This document shows, piece after piece, positions 1-8,647 of a DNA stretch of 64,000 nt. This stretch comes from Fimbriimonas sp. GTDB taxonomy: Bacteria; Armatimonadota; Fimbriimonadia; Fimbriimonadales; Fimbriimonadaceae. Both the position numbers and the translations under genes were made by a program. Every line of letters begins with the position of its first letter. Positions within the stretch are counted from its first letter, which is position 1. The stretch lies in contig JARLGV010000023.1 in the NCBI GenBank assembly GCA_031292555.1, positions 16,600 to 80,599 of the forward strand. The letters run 5' to 3'. Below the pieces are notes generated by a model. It had not been told where the DNA came from. It saw only the letters and a list, made by a program, of their open reading frames with translations, and did no database searches.

Positions 1-1255
1 GCACGATGAGCGGCAGGAAACTGTCGATCCAGCCGATCGACTTGTAGATCGAAAACAGCGGTATCAAGGTGACTTGCGCCGGCAGCATCAGGGTTGCCAG
101 CAAGACGATGAACAGGGCGTTGCGCCCCTTGAAGTTCAGACGGGCGAATCCGAATGCCACGAAACTGCTGCTCAATATCTGGCCGAGCACCGCCATGACG
201 CTGATAAACAGGCTGTTCCGCATGAAGAGCAGGAAGCCGCTCGACTTGGTGCCGATCGATGCCTCGGGTCCCTTCAGCGCCTTCTCGAAGTTGTCCCAAT
301 GTGCGCTGAAGAAGCGGATATCTTGGTGTGGAACGTCTTTTAGGACGGCGACGGAACCGAGTGGGCCCGATTTCGCATCGGTGGTGAACAGGAGTTCCGA
401 GTAGCCGTTGTCGGTTTGCCTGACGATTTTGGCCACCACCGCCAAGTGCTTGGCCCCTATCGCGTTGACGGGCATCGCCTTGAGCTCCAGTTCTGCGGTG
501 GACCAGCTTGTTGGTTTCACTTTATCGTCGGCGAACCACTGGACAAGTTGGGTGGCCTTACCATCCTTGAGCTGGAGGTAGTACGCGCCTTCGTCCGATG
601 GGGAGTGAGGACTTATTCGGTTACGGCCTTGGCCCCCTCTCCCGGTTCGTTCCTCACCGACCTCTCCCTCGGAGGGGCGAGGTGCTGGGCCGCTGTTGGC
701 CGAGGGAGTGGCTCGACTAGGGTAGGTTCCGTTCCCAGACTCGGTAAGTGGACTCTTTCGGCTTCTATTATCTCCCCCTCTCCCGGTTCGTTCCTCACCG
801 ACATCTCCCTCGGAGGGGCGAGGTGCTGGGCCGCTGTTGGCCGAGGGAGTGGCTCGACTAGGGTGGGTTCCGTTCCCAGACTCGGTAAGTGGGCTCTTTC
901 GGCTTCTGTTTTCTCCCCCTCTCCCGGTTCGTTCCTCACCGACATCTCCCTCGGAGGGGCGAGGTGGTGGGCTGCTGTGTGCCGAGGGGGCGCCTTGATT
1001 TACGTCGGCTTGAAGCAGGTCGGGCGACTGGGCTAGGCGCAGCCATTGGCTGCCGTCGGCGACGAAGATCCGTTGCTTAGTGTTGGCCTCCAAATCGACG
1101 GTTAGCCGTTCGGCGGGATACATCGAGGGCGGTTCGAGGTCCATGCCGGCTACCGATTTAAGCGAGCTGATCACGACCCAGTAGAACGGGAATAGAAACA
1201 GAGTGCAGACCATCAAGAGGACGATGTAGATCGGGAGCGGTCGGAGTCGCTTCAT
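1..1255 (-). CDS. CUT1 sugar ABC transporter permease, MalG-type (partial, with large repeat-bearing insertion)
   Basis: Inner-membrane permease half of a carbohydrate importer. The frame is open from the ATG at 1255 to the window edge (about 418 codons), so the C-terminus, including the EAA loop, is missing. Residues 8-26 form TM1, ending in the MalG-like WVVISSLKS. The usual loop and TM2 (HWDNFEKAL, then FMRNSLFISVMAV) appear only near residues 318-360, followed by FGFARLNFKGRN and MLPAQVTLIP, both typical of the family. About 290 extra residues therefore lie between TM1 and TM2. They include three in-frame 47-residue repeats (about residues 85-220). The start overlaps the upstream gene's stop as ATGA, so the two are translationally coupled. 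I am confident of the family. Whether the insertion is tolerated or inactivating is open. Confidence 0.82.
   Translation of the reverse strand, partial: MKRLRPLPIYIVLLMVCTLFLFPFYWVVISSLKSVAGMDLEPPSMYPAERLTVDLEANTKQRIFVADGSQWLRLAQSPDLLQADVNQGAPSAHSSPPPRPSEGDVGEERTGRGGENRSRKSPLTESGNGTHPSRATPSANSGPAPRPSEGDVGEERTGRGGDNRSRKSPLTESGNGTYPSRATPSANSGPAPRPSEGEVGEERTGRGGQGRNRISPHSPSDEGAYYLQLKDGKATQLVQWFADDKVKPTSWSTAELELKAMPVNAIGAKHLAVVAKIVRQTDNGYSELLFTTDAKSGPLGSVAVLKDVPHQDIRFFSAHWDNFEKALKGPEASIGTKSSGFLLFMRNSLFISVMAVLGQILSSSFVAFGFARLNFKGRNALFIVLLATLMLPAQVTLIPLFSIYKSIGWIDSFLPLIV
603..1000 (-). repeat. 141-bp tandem repeat inside the MalG-type permease
   Basis: The block beginning CCCCCTCTCCCGGTTCG occurs at 633, 774 and 915, an exact period of 141 bp (47 codons), so the frame is preserved across all copies. 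Copies differ by only a few bases; the third decays near 965-1000. The encoded peptide is rich in Gly, Ser, Pro, Glu and Arg and looks disordered. The unit resembles GC-rich intergenic repeat DNA rather than a protein domain. Confidence 0.88.
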
Positions 1256-3681
1256 GCCTCTGCCTCCGAATAGACAAAGCGCCGCGCCACCCGCAACTGG
1301 ACGTAGGTGATCGCAAAAATGATCAGGAAGAGAACGATCGCGTAGCTGCACGCGACGCCCATCCGGAGATTGTTGAATGCCTGGTCGTAGATGTTCACCG
1401 AGTAGAACCGGAGCGCATCGTTCGGCGACCCAATTGTGGTCGAATCGGACGCAAAGAACAGTGCCGGCGTAAACACCTGGAACGAGCCGATGGTCGTCAT
1501 TACCACCATAAATAGGATCACCGGCGAAAGCATCGGGATCGTGATCTTCAGGAATTTGCGCGTCAGGCTTGCTCCGTCCAGGTCCGCCGCTTCATACAGG
1601 GCCGCCGGAATCTGCTTCATTCCCGCGTAATAGATGATCATCGCGCCGCCAATCCAAAACACGTTCATCAAAACAACGGACATGAATGCATGGGCCGCAT
1701 CCGTCCAGTCGATCGGCCGGATATGGAGCCAGGAGAGGATGTAGTTGAGGGCGCCGTGATCCTTGTTGAGCATGTTCACCCACAGCACAGCAGTTTCCGC
1801 GCCGGTGAACAGGGCCGGGAAATAGATGATCGCCTTGAACAGATCGGTGCCGCGAATCCGCATCGTCAGCAAGCCGGCGGTGAAGAGCCCGCCGCACAGC
1901 GAGATTGGGATGACCACGATCGCATAGAGGAACGTGTTCTTGACTCCGATCAGGAATTTGCTGTCGAACAGGAGTCCGGAATAGGTCTGGAAGCCGATCC
2001 AGTGAGGCGCAGAGATCATGTTCCAGTTCGTGAATGAAAGACCCAACGCGGCGATGATCGGTCCGACGATAAAGCAAACGAGCCCAAGCAACCAAGGTGC
2101 GATGAACAGATAACCGACCGCCTTGTGCTTTCGGTCATCCTGCGAGAGTTCGCTTCTGCGTTCACGGCCAACGCCCTTCACGTAGAAAATCGACCCGGCC
2201 ACGATGGCCAGAACCGCCAGGAAAGGCAACGCGAAGCGCACGAAGAGTCCAGGTTCGTGCGGCCTCTCCGAGTCTATTGCGGTTTGGATATCGGAATCCA
2301 AATCCGGCAGGCGGTTGCGGATCGTCTTTTCGACAAACGCGTTCATGCCGGCGACGAAGACGCGGTAATCGTTCGGCGAAATCGCTCCGCTGTGCCGGGG
2401 AACCGCGGCCAAGCGCGATTCGTATTCGGCGTCGAGCGTGTCCTCGACCTTGTTGACCCAGTTGTCTCGCGCGGATAGGAGATCCGTCGATGATGCGGTC
2501 AGATAGGGAGCGGCGATCTCCATATCCTTCAGATAGGCCTCGCAATTCGGGAAGCCGAAAGCGTTGTGCACGAGAGCGTCGGTCGCCGTCCGAATAGACG
2601 GGATACCTTTCAACGTAGCCGTCTGCTGGCGCTGGATACTCAGCGAAGTCATGAACTCCAGAAGTTTCCAGGCTTCCTTCGGGTGCTTGGAATGCGAGTA
2701 GATCGCCAAGGAATTGACGCTGATCATCGTACGAGAGCCGGGGCCGCGCGGCATGGGGGTGATTCCGAAGTGGACACCGCCCTCCCTCAACTGCTTGAGC
2801 GCCCACGGTCCGGTGGTTCCCATCGCGAATTTAGGGGAAATCAGGATTGTGTCGGCATTGTTCGTAAACGCTCCGTCGGCGATCGGTTTTTGGCCGAGCG
2901 TGGTTCGATCGCCATATTGAGACTGGAAGATGGCGATCAGGGCCTTCGCGAGCGGCTCATTGCCGCGAACGGTGCTCCGGGTCGGATTCACCGGTCGATC
3001 GGTGAAGTCTCCGCCGTACATCGTTGCCATCGTCAGGTCCCAGTTCTGGGCCGCCGCCATCCCGTATTGGGCAAAGGAGCCATCGGGCTTCCTTAGCGTC
3101 AACCGGCGGGAGAGCGACTGAAACTGCTCCCACGTCATGGCCCGGTCTTCGCGGGGCCAATCTTGTTTCCCGATTCCGCTTTGCTCCAGCAGGTCGGTCG
3201 AGTAGATCAGACACCAGCTTGCGATATCGGTGGGAAGGGCGAACAGGCTGCCGTTCCAACGGCAATTCGCGAGTGCTTGGGGAAAGAAGTCGGAAAACGA
3301 AAATCCGCTTTCCTTTGCCAGGCCGTCGAGAGGCATCAGAGCTCCGCGCGCGGCCCAGATCCCGAAGCTCCCGCTGTAGAACTCCATGACGTCCGGTGCG
3401 AGGCCGGATGCCATCTGGGTCTGAACCTTCGCCCAGTATTGCCCCCAGGGATATACGGATACGTCGAGGCGTACTTCGGGATGCTCATGGACGAACGCAT
3501 TGCAGAACCTCCTGGCGTCGGTTACCTCGTTCGCTCCACCCCACATCGAGTACCGAATGGTCGTCTTGGGGCCCTGGTAGGTTGTGTTCTCGACGATCTC
3601 AGCGCGAGCAAGCGTCGCTGCAAGCGCAACGCAAATACCGGCCAAGCGGACCATGCAATGCAGGGCCATTTCTACAATCAT
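1252..3681 (-). CDS. Fused sugar-binding protein / MalF-type ABC permease
   Basis: One polypeptide carries both the extracellular solute-binding protein and one permease subunit of a CUT1 importer. From an ATG at 3681 it has a signal-like segment (MVRLAGICVALAATLARA), then an SBP_bac_1 domain to about residue 450 (TTIRYSMWGG start, PWGQYWAKVQTQMASGLAPD, then an EAWKLLEFMTS-type segment). A single transmembrane anchor lies at about 480-500 and a charged cytosolic linker follows. A six-helix MalF-like domain runs from about 522 to the end, with the EAA loop YEAADLDGASLTRKFLKI near residue 700. The ORF extends upstream to 3726; no clear ribosome site decides the start, and 3654 (MVRLAG) is also possible. 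It overlaps the MalG-type gene by ATGA. The substrate is unknown. Confidence 0.85.
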   Translation of the reverse strand: MIVEMALHCMVRLAGICVALAATLARAEIVENTTYQGPKTTIRYSMWGGANEVTDARRFCNAFVHEHPEVRLDVSVYPWGQYWAKVQTQMASGLAPDVMEFYSGSFGIWAARGALMPLDGLAKESGFSFSDFFPQALANCRWNGSLFALPTDIASWCLIYSTDLLEQSGIGKQDWPREDRAMTWEQFQSLSRRLTLRKPDGSFAQYGMAAAQNWDLTMATMYGGDFTDRPVNPTRSTVRGNEPLAKALIAIFQSQYGDRTTLGQKPIADGAFTNNADTILISPKFAMGTTGPWALKQLREGGVHFGITPMPRGPGSRTMISVNSLAIYSHSKHPKEAWKLLEFMTSLSIQRQQTATLKGIPSIRTATDALVHNAFGFPNCEAYLKDMEIAAPYLTASSTDLLSARDNWVNKVEDTLDAEYESRLAAVPRHSGAISPNDYRVFVAGMNAFVEKTIRNRLPDLDSDIQTAIDSERPHEPGLFVRFALPFLAVLAIVAGSIFYVKGVGRERRSELSQDDRKHKAVGYLFIAPWLLGLVCFIVGPIIAALGLSFTNWNMISAPHWIGFQTYSGLLFDSKFLIGVKNTFLYAIVVIPISLCGGLFTAGLLTMRIRGTDLFKAIIYFPALFTGAETAVLWVNMLNKDHGALNYILSWLHIRPIDWTDAAHAFMSVVLMNVFWIGGAMIIYYAGMKQIPAALYEAADLDGASLTRKFLKITIPMLSPVILFMVVMTTIGSFQVFTPALFFASDSTTIGSPNDALRFYSVNIYDQAFNNLRMGVACSYAIVLFLIIFAITYVQLRVARRFVYSEAEA

Positions 3682-3828
3682 CGCACATCTCTGAAGGTGG
3701 CAGTGAGGCATTGTTCCACACTGCATTTCGACTTCATCTGACAGGCATCCGGTGTTGTCGATGGCGTCGAAACGGCGCCCTGACCCTCGCTCTGCGGTCA
3801 GCCCCTAAACCCACTTGGGGGAACAGCT

Positions 3829-5508
3829 CTACTTGCAGACGGGAGCCTTCACAAATGGGAGTCCGGAGACAACGGAGCCGACGATCCAGCCTTCGGTAAT
3901 CATCGCCTCCAGCACCTCCAAGATATGCAGGTTCAGCTCCCTTTCAGACGTCAATAGGAGGGGCAACGCCGACTTGGTGACGAGAGCGATCACCTTCGTG
4001 ATCTCGCCTTCCTGTTTCAGTGCCTCAAGTATCAGGTAGTACATTCGGTCGAGAAACAGCGTCTTGTTGTCTCGCCGTAGCGTGCGGGTTTCCCTTATCT
4101 GCCCCTCACGATAGGAGGCCGTCCTATAGGCGTTCGCCCCCTCCAGGTTCAGTTGGAGCCAGTTGTATTTGTCCAGTTCCCATTCGGCTGTGGAACCGCT
4201 GAACCGGGACACCGTCCGTTTGACCGCCGAAATCCGATAGGTGCCGGCTGCCGGATGGGGATCCCACGTATCGTCGGTGAATCCTCCGGAGCCAATCCAT
4301 CGGAACGCTTCCTCCGCCGAGAGGGTTAGCCCGGCTTCCTCGGCGATCGTCATGCAGTAGTCCTGAAGGTCGGTGAACATCTTGTTGGCGGAGTACCAGT
4401 AGTCGGCGAATCGGATGTGGTTGAGGATGTTCTGCTTTTGGGTTCGCTGATACTCGCCCTTGATCCAGGCTGGGTCCAGTTTTCTCCGCTCGAGTTCCAG
4501 AATCGAATAGGCCACCTTGCGCGAACCGACCATTGCCAACGTGATTCCAGCCGACAAAATCGGATCGGCAAAGCCGGAGCTATCTCCGGCAAGGAACCAG
4601 TTATCGCCGACGATCTGTTCGGCGATATAGCTCCAATCGCGATCAGCCTGGAGCTGGTATTCGCGGCGAGCGCCCCTGAGCAATTCGGCGATATGAGGTT
4701 CCTCCTCGACCGCTTTGAGGTAGATCTCCTCACGGCTTAGGCCGGATTGCTTGAAGTACTCGGCGGGGGTGACCAGGCCAACCGACGTCCGCGTGTTGCC
4801 GATGGTGATGAACCAAAGCCAACCCCAGCCCAGGCTCATGATCTGGATGTGGGTGCCGTCCGGTCCTTCCCGCTTCGCCCATGCCGCGTCTTGCCAATAG
4901 TCGTAGATTGCGATGTTTCGAAGGGTTGTCGGGGAATCGACTGGGACGGCAAGCGCTCTTCGAAGGATCCCGCTTACGCCGGAGGCATCGACGTAATGCT
5001 TTGCAACAACTTTACCGTCGACGATTCGATCGCAATCGACGATCAGCTCGGCAACCCGGCCATCCTGGACTCGGACCTCCGTCACCTTGGCATCCTCAAA
5101 CACTCTCGCCCCGCACTCCAGAGCGTGGTCAAGGAGGATCTTGTCGAACACGCCGCGATCGACCTGGAACGCGGTCTTGGTTCGTTGACCCTCGAAACGC
5201 GCGGGACGGGCGGTGTCGACGTATTTCTGTCCCGGAATGAACGAGAAATCGAACGGATCGGGGGTGGCGCCCCATTTGAGGGAGGCACCCAGCTTAACCG
5301 GGAAGTTCTGTTCCTCGATCTTCTCCCACGCGCCGATCTCGTTGAGAATCCTGCCGGTAGGCGGGAGGAGGCTCTCGCCTACATGTTCGCGCGGAAAGGA
5401 CTCCCTTTCGAGGATGAGCACCTTCAGATGAGGCATGTACTTCCGAAGAAGACACGCGACCGTGGTGCCGCTCGGACCTCCGCCAATAATCGCAACATCG
5501 CATTTCAT
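3829..5508 (-). CDS. FAD-dependent tryptophan-halogenase-like monooxygenase / reductase
   Basis: 559-residue flavoprotein. The N-terminus has a Rossmann FAD motif (VAIIGGGPSGTTVA) and the halogenase/geranylgeranyl-reductase signature ESFPREHVGESLLP. GDSSGFADPILSAGITLAM is the second FAD-contact motif. It resembles phenolic or tryptophan halogenases (Pfam Trp_halogenase), but the diagnostic WxWxIP block reads GWGWLWFITI, without the Pro. VKLGASLKWG near residue 90 lies roughly where halogenases carry the catalytic Lys region. Reduction or hydroxylation instead of halogenation is therefore quite possible. The neighbouring sugar importer gives no hint of the substrate. A good minus-strand -10 box lies 52 bp upstream. 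Confidence 0.7.
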   Translation of the reverse strand: MKCDVAIIGGGPSGTTVACLLRKYMPHLKVLILERESFPREHVGESLLPPTGRILNEIGAWEKIEEQNFPVKLGASLKWGATPDPFDFSFIPGQKYVDTARPARFEGQRTKTAFQVDRGVFDKILLDHALECGARVFEDAKVTEVRVQDGRVAELIVDCDRIVDGKVVAKHYVDASGVSGILRRALAVPVDSPTTLRNIAIYDYWQDAAWAKREGPDGTHIQIMSLGWGWLWFITIGNTRTSVGLVTPAEYFKQSGLSREEIYLKAVEEEPHIAELLRGARREYQLQADRDWSYIAEQIVGDNWFLAGDSSGFADPILSAGITLAMVGSRKVAYSILELERRKLDPAWIKGEYQRTQKQNILNHIRFADYWYSANKMFTDLQDYCMTIAEEAGLTLSAEEAFRWIGSGGFTDDTWDPHPAAGTYRISAVKRTVSRFSGSTAEWELDKYNWLQLNLEGANAYRTASYREGQIRETRTLRRDNKTLFLDRMYYLILEALKQEGEITKVIALVTKSALPLLLTSERELNLHILEVLEAMITEGWIVGSVVSGLPFVKAPVCK

Positions 5509-5559
5509 GCCGTTCTATCTCCCACGCTGAAGGCGATGGCCCCTCGCGGTGTCCTAGCT

Positions 5560-5565
5560 ATTATA
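5560..5565 (-). promoter_or_regulatory. Probable -10 box for the halogenase-like gene
   Basis: Read on the minus strand the sequence is TATAAT, a perfect sigma-70 -10 hexamer, about 52 bp ahead of the ATG at 5508. No convincing -35 is visible. A purine-rich GGGAGA lies between it and the start codon. Confidence 0.5.
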
Positions 5566-5967
5566 GGGGGATGCGAGTCGCCATCAGCCCGGTCTCCCGC
5601 CGCGTGACTACTAAGGAAGGTCCACTTCTCTAGGGAAGCAACAGGCGAAGCGGCGACGCCTGACTCATTGAGTTCGATCAGGATAGGGTAGGCCTACTGT
5701 CAGCTGGCACTCCCGCTTTGCCCCATTCGACCTACGCGAGTGCTCCCGCGAGTCTGGCCGCCTTTCGGTATACGCAGACAGTTGATACGCTTTGGCCGGT
5801 ATCGTTAGGATCATTACAGGTGATGCGATGTGGACCAGGACGGGCCTTCAGGTCATAACCACAGCCAGCCTGTGAACTGTGGCAAGCTAGGCTGCCAAAT
5901 TGGAGTAGAGATCTACTTGACTACCGCACGCCCCTAAAGTAGACACAACCTGACACCGCCCGACACC
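5566..5967. other. Intergenic region between halogenase-like and GH35 genes
   Basis: About 400 bp with no credible gene on either strand. A 20-codon reading frame at 5571 has no recognisable features. I see no hairpin terminator or clear operator. The region presumably holds the divergent promoters. Confidence 0.4.
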
Positions 5968-8346
5968 ATGGTAGAAATCATCGATCGCCGAATTGTTATC
6001 GACGGGAAGCCCCGGCTTGTTATTGCCGGGGAGGTCCAGTATTTCCGGTTGAAGCGGAGCGAGTGGCGGGAGCGGGTTCGGCAGGCCAAGGACGGGGGGC
6101 TTAACGCGATTGCGAGCTACATTCCTTGGATCTTCCACGAGGAGATCGAGGGCGAGATCGATGTCACCGGGCGGAAACGGACGGAGCATGACGTGGCGGC
6201 GTTCATCGACCTGTGCCACGAGGAAGGGCTCTGGTTCTTGGCGAGGCCGGGGCCATATCAGATGGCGGAACTCAAGAACGAGGGGCTGCCTTATTGGATT
6301 TTCACGAAGTACCCCGATGCGCTCTCCGAGACCTGGGGCGGCAAGCGGGCGACCGGCAAGAACGTCGACTACCTCCATCCGGGATTCCTGGCGTCGGCGC
6401 GCAAGTGGTATGCCGGCATCATGCCCGTTCTGTCCAAGCGGTTGCAGCAGTACGGCGGCAACGTGATCGGGGTCCAACTCGACAACGAGATCGGGATGCT
6501 GATGTGCTGGAACGAGCAGGCCATCCTCAACGAGGACGTACAGTGCGGGGTGGCCGCCTACGCGCAGCACAAATATGGGCCTGAGGCAGCCAACGCCAGG
6601 TACGGGTTCGACCTAGCCGATCCGGAGGTCCGGCGCAAGAACTTCTGGAAGGGGGATTTCCCCAAGGCGCTCGCCTTTCACGCCGACTATATCGAGTTCA
6701 TCCGGGAACGCTTTGCCCAATACGTCGCCACCCTTCGATCGTACGCGGAAGAGAACGGAGTCAAAGACGTGCCGTTCATTATCAACATTCAAGGGACAGG
6801 CGGCGGAAAGGCTCGAACATACCCGCTCGGAATCAGCGAGACGATGCGCTGCTTCAACCAAGCGCCCGGCTACCTGCCGTCGAGCGATCAATATCTTAAC
6901 GAACTGACCCGCGCCAACGTCACTGACCTCTACATGCTCAACGCCGTCACCGCATGCGTCAGCCGACCCGAGCAGCCCCTTAGCGCCATCGAGTTTCAGG
7001 CCGGAACGGGCGACTACGGCGAGAACGGCGCCGAGCGGATGACCGGCGCGGCGGCCGACTTCAAGGTGCGGATGTGCCTGGTTCAGGGCAATCGGATGTT
7101 GAGCCACTACACCTTCACTGCCGGCATCAACCCGAAGTTGGAGGTGCCTCACGGTGATGGCAATGAAACGATCGGCACTGGAGGCGAGGAGCACGACCCA
7201 ACCTCCGCGCCCATCGGTATCGGAGGGAAGCTCGACCCCGTCTACTTCACGACCCGGGACACCAATCGAACGATGCTGGCGGTGGGTGACCTGCTCGCTG
7301 ACATGGACGAGGAACTCGACGACATCCGGCTTGGTTTCGTGCCCGACTACTATTCGACCGACGTGAAGCCGCCCGGCCCGATGCGGGAGTTGGCGGACAA
7401 GCTTGAGAGTTCCAGGGAGCGGATCGAGGCGCTGATGCGTCCGCTACTCGATCGCTCGTTCTCGTTTACTGCCGTCAACCTGCAGGGGGAAATACCGGCT
7501 GATTGCCGCTCGATCGTTTTCGCCTGCGCCTCTTGCCTCCAGCATGAGGTCCAAGATCGGCTGCTCGCGTTCACGGCGAACGGGGGAACGCTACTCCTAA
7601 TGGGTCGCGTCCCGACCGAGGATCTGGAGGGGAATCCGGCAACCCTGCTGATCGATCGCCTCGGCGGGAAACCGGGTGAGTTGATGTCGAGCGAGGGGAG
7701 GCACATGGCGATCCAGGGAAGCGGCTGGGCAAGGCACGAGCCACCGGTTGCGGCATGGGAGTTGCAGCCGTTCGTTGCGAAGGGGACGCCGTTCCTGAGT
7801 GTCCTCGGTTCCGGCGAAGTGTGTGGCGCGACGTTCAAAGTCGGCAAGGGAAAGGTGGTTCTGATCACCTGCGAGCCACCGGGCAGCCGCAGTTTCTGGG
7901 ACGGCGTGCTCGCCGAACTAGGCATCCGACCCCGCGTCACCCACGACTACGCCTTCGGCGGGATTGTGCTCAATCGGGTGCGCGACCGCAAGGGTCAGCG
8001 GTTCATCAGCCTCCTCAACCTCGACCTGATCGACAAGGAGTTCACGATTCGAGAGGAGGCGAAGATCCTGTTCGGTGGCAAGCTGCTGCTGCCCGGCAAG
8101 AAGGCAAAGCTGCTGCCGATCGGGGTCCGGGTCGGGGGGCTGCAGGTCGCCTGGTCCACCGCCGAGGTGACTGAGGTGAGCCACGCGGGAGTCTCGTTCC
8201 GCCAATCCACGGGAGTCGAACGGGCGAGCTTCGTTGGTTCGGTTAGAGTAGGGAGGGGAGGCCGGATCGTCGGTCAGTCGGCTGGATCGACATTGGTCGA
8301 TGTCGAGCCCGGCTTCGGGACGGTGACCGTGACACCGGTTTCCTGA
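5968..8346 (+). CDS. Glycoside hydrolase family 35 (beta-galactosidase-like)
   Basis: 792 residues. The N-terminus (VIAGEVQYFRLKRSEWRERV, then GGLNAIASYIPW) matches the start of the GH35 (beta/alpha)8 barrel, as does LWFLARPGPYQMAEL (family form: RPGPYIcAEW). The general acid/base is the Glu of QLDNEIG near residue 173. The nucleophile is probably the Glu of AIEFQAG near 341, although the family usually has ELEPGW or EffpGW. The C-terminal half holds a glutamine-amidotransferase-like barrel region (LLLMGRVPTEDLEG, VLITCEPPGS) and beta domains. No signal peptide is visible, so it may act in the cytoplasm on imported oligosaccharides. It is transcribed alone. The exact substrate is uncertain because the nucleophile context is atypical. 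Confidence 0.75.
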   Translation: MVEIIDRRIVIDGKPRLVIAGEVQYFRLKRSEWRERVRQAKDGGLNAIASYIPWIFHEEIEGEIDVTGRKRTEHDVAAFIDLCHEEGLWFLARPGPYQMAELKNEGLPYWIFTKYPDALSETWGGKRATGKNVDYLHPGFLASARKWYAGIMPVLSKRLQQYGGNVIGVQLDNEIGMLMCWNEQAILNEDVQCGVAAYAQHKYGPEAANARYGFDLADPEVRRKNFWKGDFPKALAFHADYIEFIRERFAQYVATLRSYAEENGVKDVPFIINIQGTGGGKARTYPLGISETMRCFNQAPGYLPSSDQYLNELTRANVTDLYMLNAVTACVSRPEQPLSAIEFQAGTGDYGENGAERMTGAAADFKVRMCLVQGNRMLSHYTFTAGINPKLEVPHGDGNETIGTGGEEHDPTSAPIGIGGKLDPVYFTTRDTNRTMLAVGDLLADMDEELDDIRLGFVPDYYSTDVKPPGPMRELADKLESSRERIEALMRPLLDRSFSFTAVNLQGEIPADCRSIVFACASCLQHEVQDRLLAFTANGGTLLLMGRVPTEDLEGNPATLLIDRLGGKPGELMSSEGRHMAIQGSGWARHEPPVAAWELQPFVAKGTPFLSVLGSGEVCGATFKVGKGKVVLITCEPPGSRSFWDGVLAELGIRPRVTHDYAFGGIVLNRVRDRKGQRFISLLNLDLIDKEFTIREEAKILFGGKLLLPGKKAKLLPIGVRVGGLQVAWSTAEVTEVSHAGVSFRQSTGVERASFVGSVRVGRGGRIVGQSAGSTLVDVEPGFGTVTVTPVS

Positions 8347-8647
8347 CCCAGCCTGTGGACCTGGATTGTCAAAGACCGATAGCGATGTTTGCTCACGATG
8401 TGATCTCTTTTGGGCCGTAACTAGAACTCAACGAAGCCCAGGATCGAATGGCGCCAGATCAGCGGGTACAGGTATCCGCAGGTGCGGGAACGACCCTCGC
8501 TCGGGCTATGTGCCCGGAGGCTTCGGAGCGAACGATGGAGTGAATCGCTTGACACTTTGCTTTTCGGCCCTGCCGATGGCGGACCGAAGTCCACCAGACT
8601 TAGGCGGAATGATTCCGCGCTCCTGGGAGCAACTTTCGCGTCCTCGC
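8347..8647. other. Intergenic region between GH35 and GH127 (convergent)
   Basis: 301 bp between two convergent genes. No gene, hairpin with U-tract or repeat could be recognised. A long plus-strand reading frame starting here is the antisense shadow of GH127. Confidence 0.4.

Noticed and set aside
416..1036. 206-codon plus-strand frame and a 110-codon minus frame over the tandem repeat
   Set aside because: Both are alternative translations of the 141-bp repeat; the MalG-type frame runs through the whole region and fits the family on both sides.
2330..2350. AAACGCGTTCATG inside the left fusion gene as an operator
   Set aside because: Only one half-site matches and it is deep in coding sequence.
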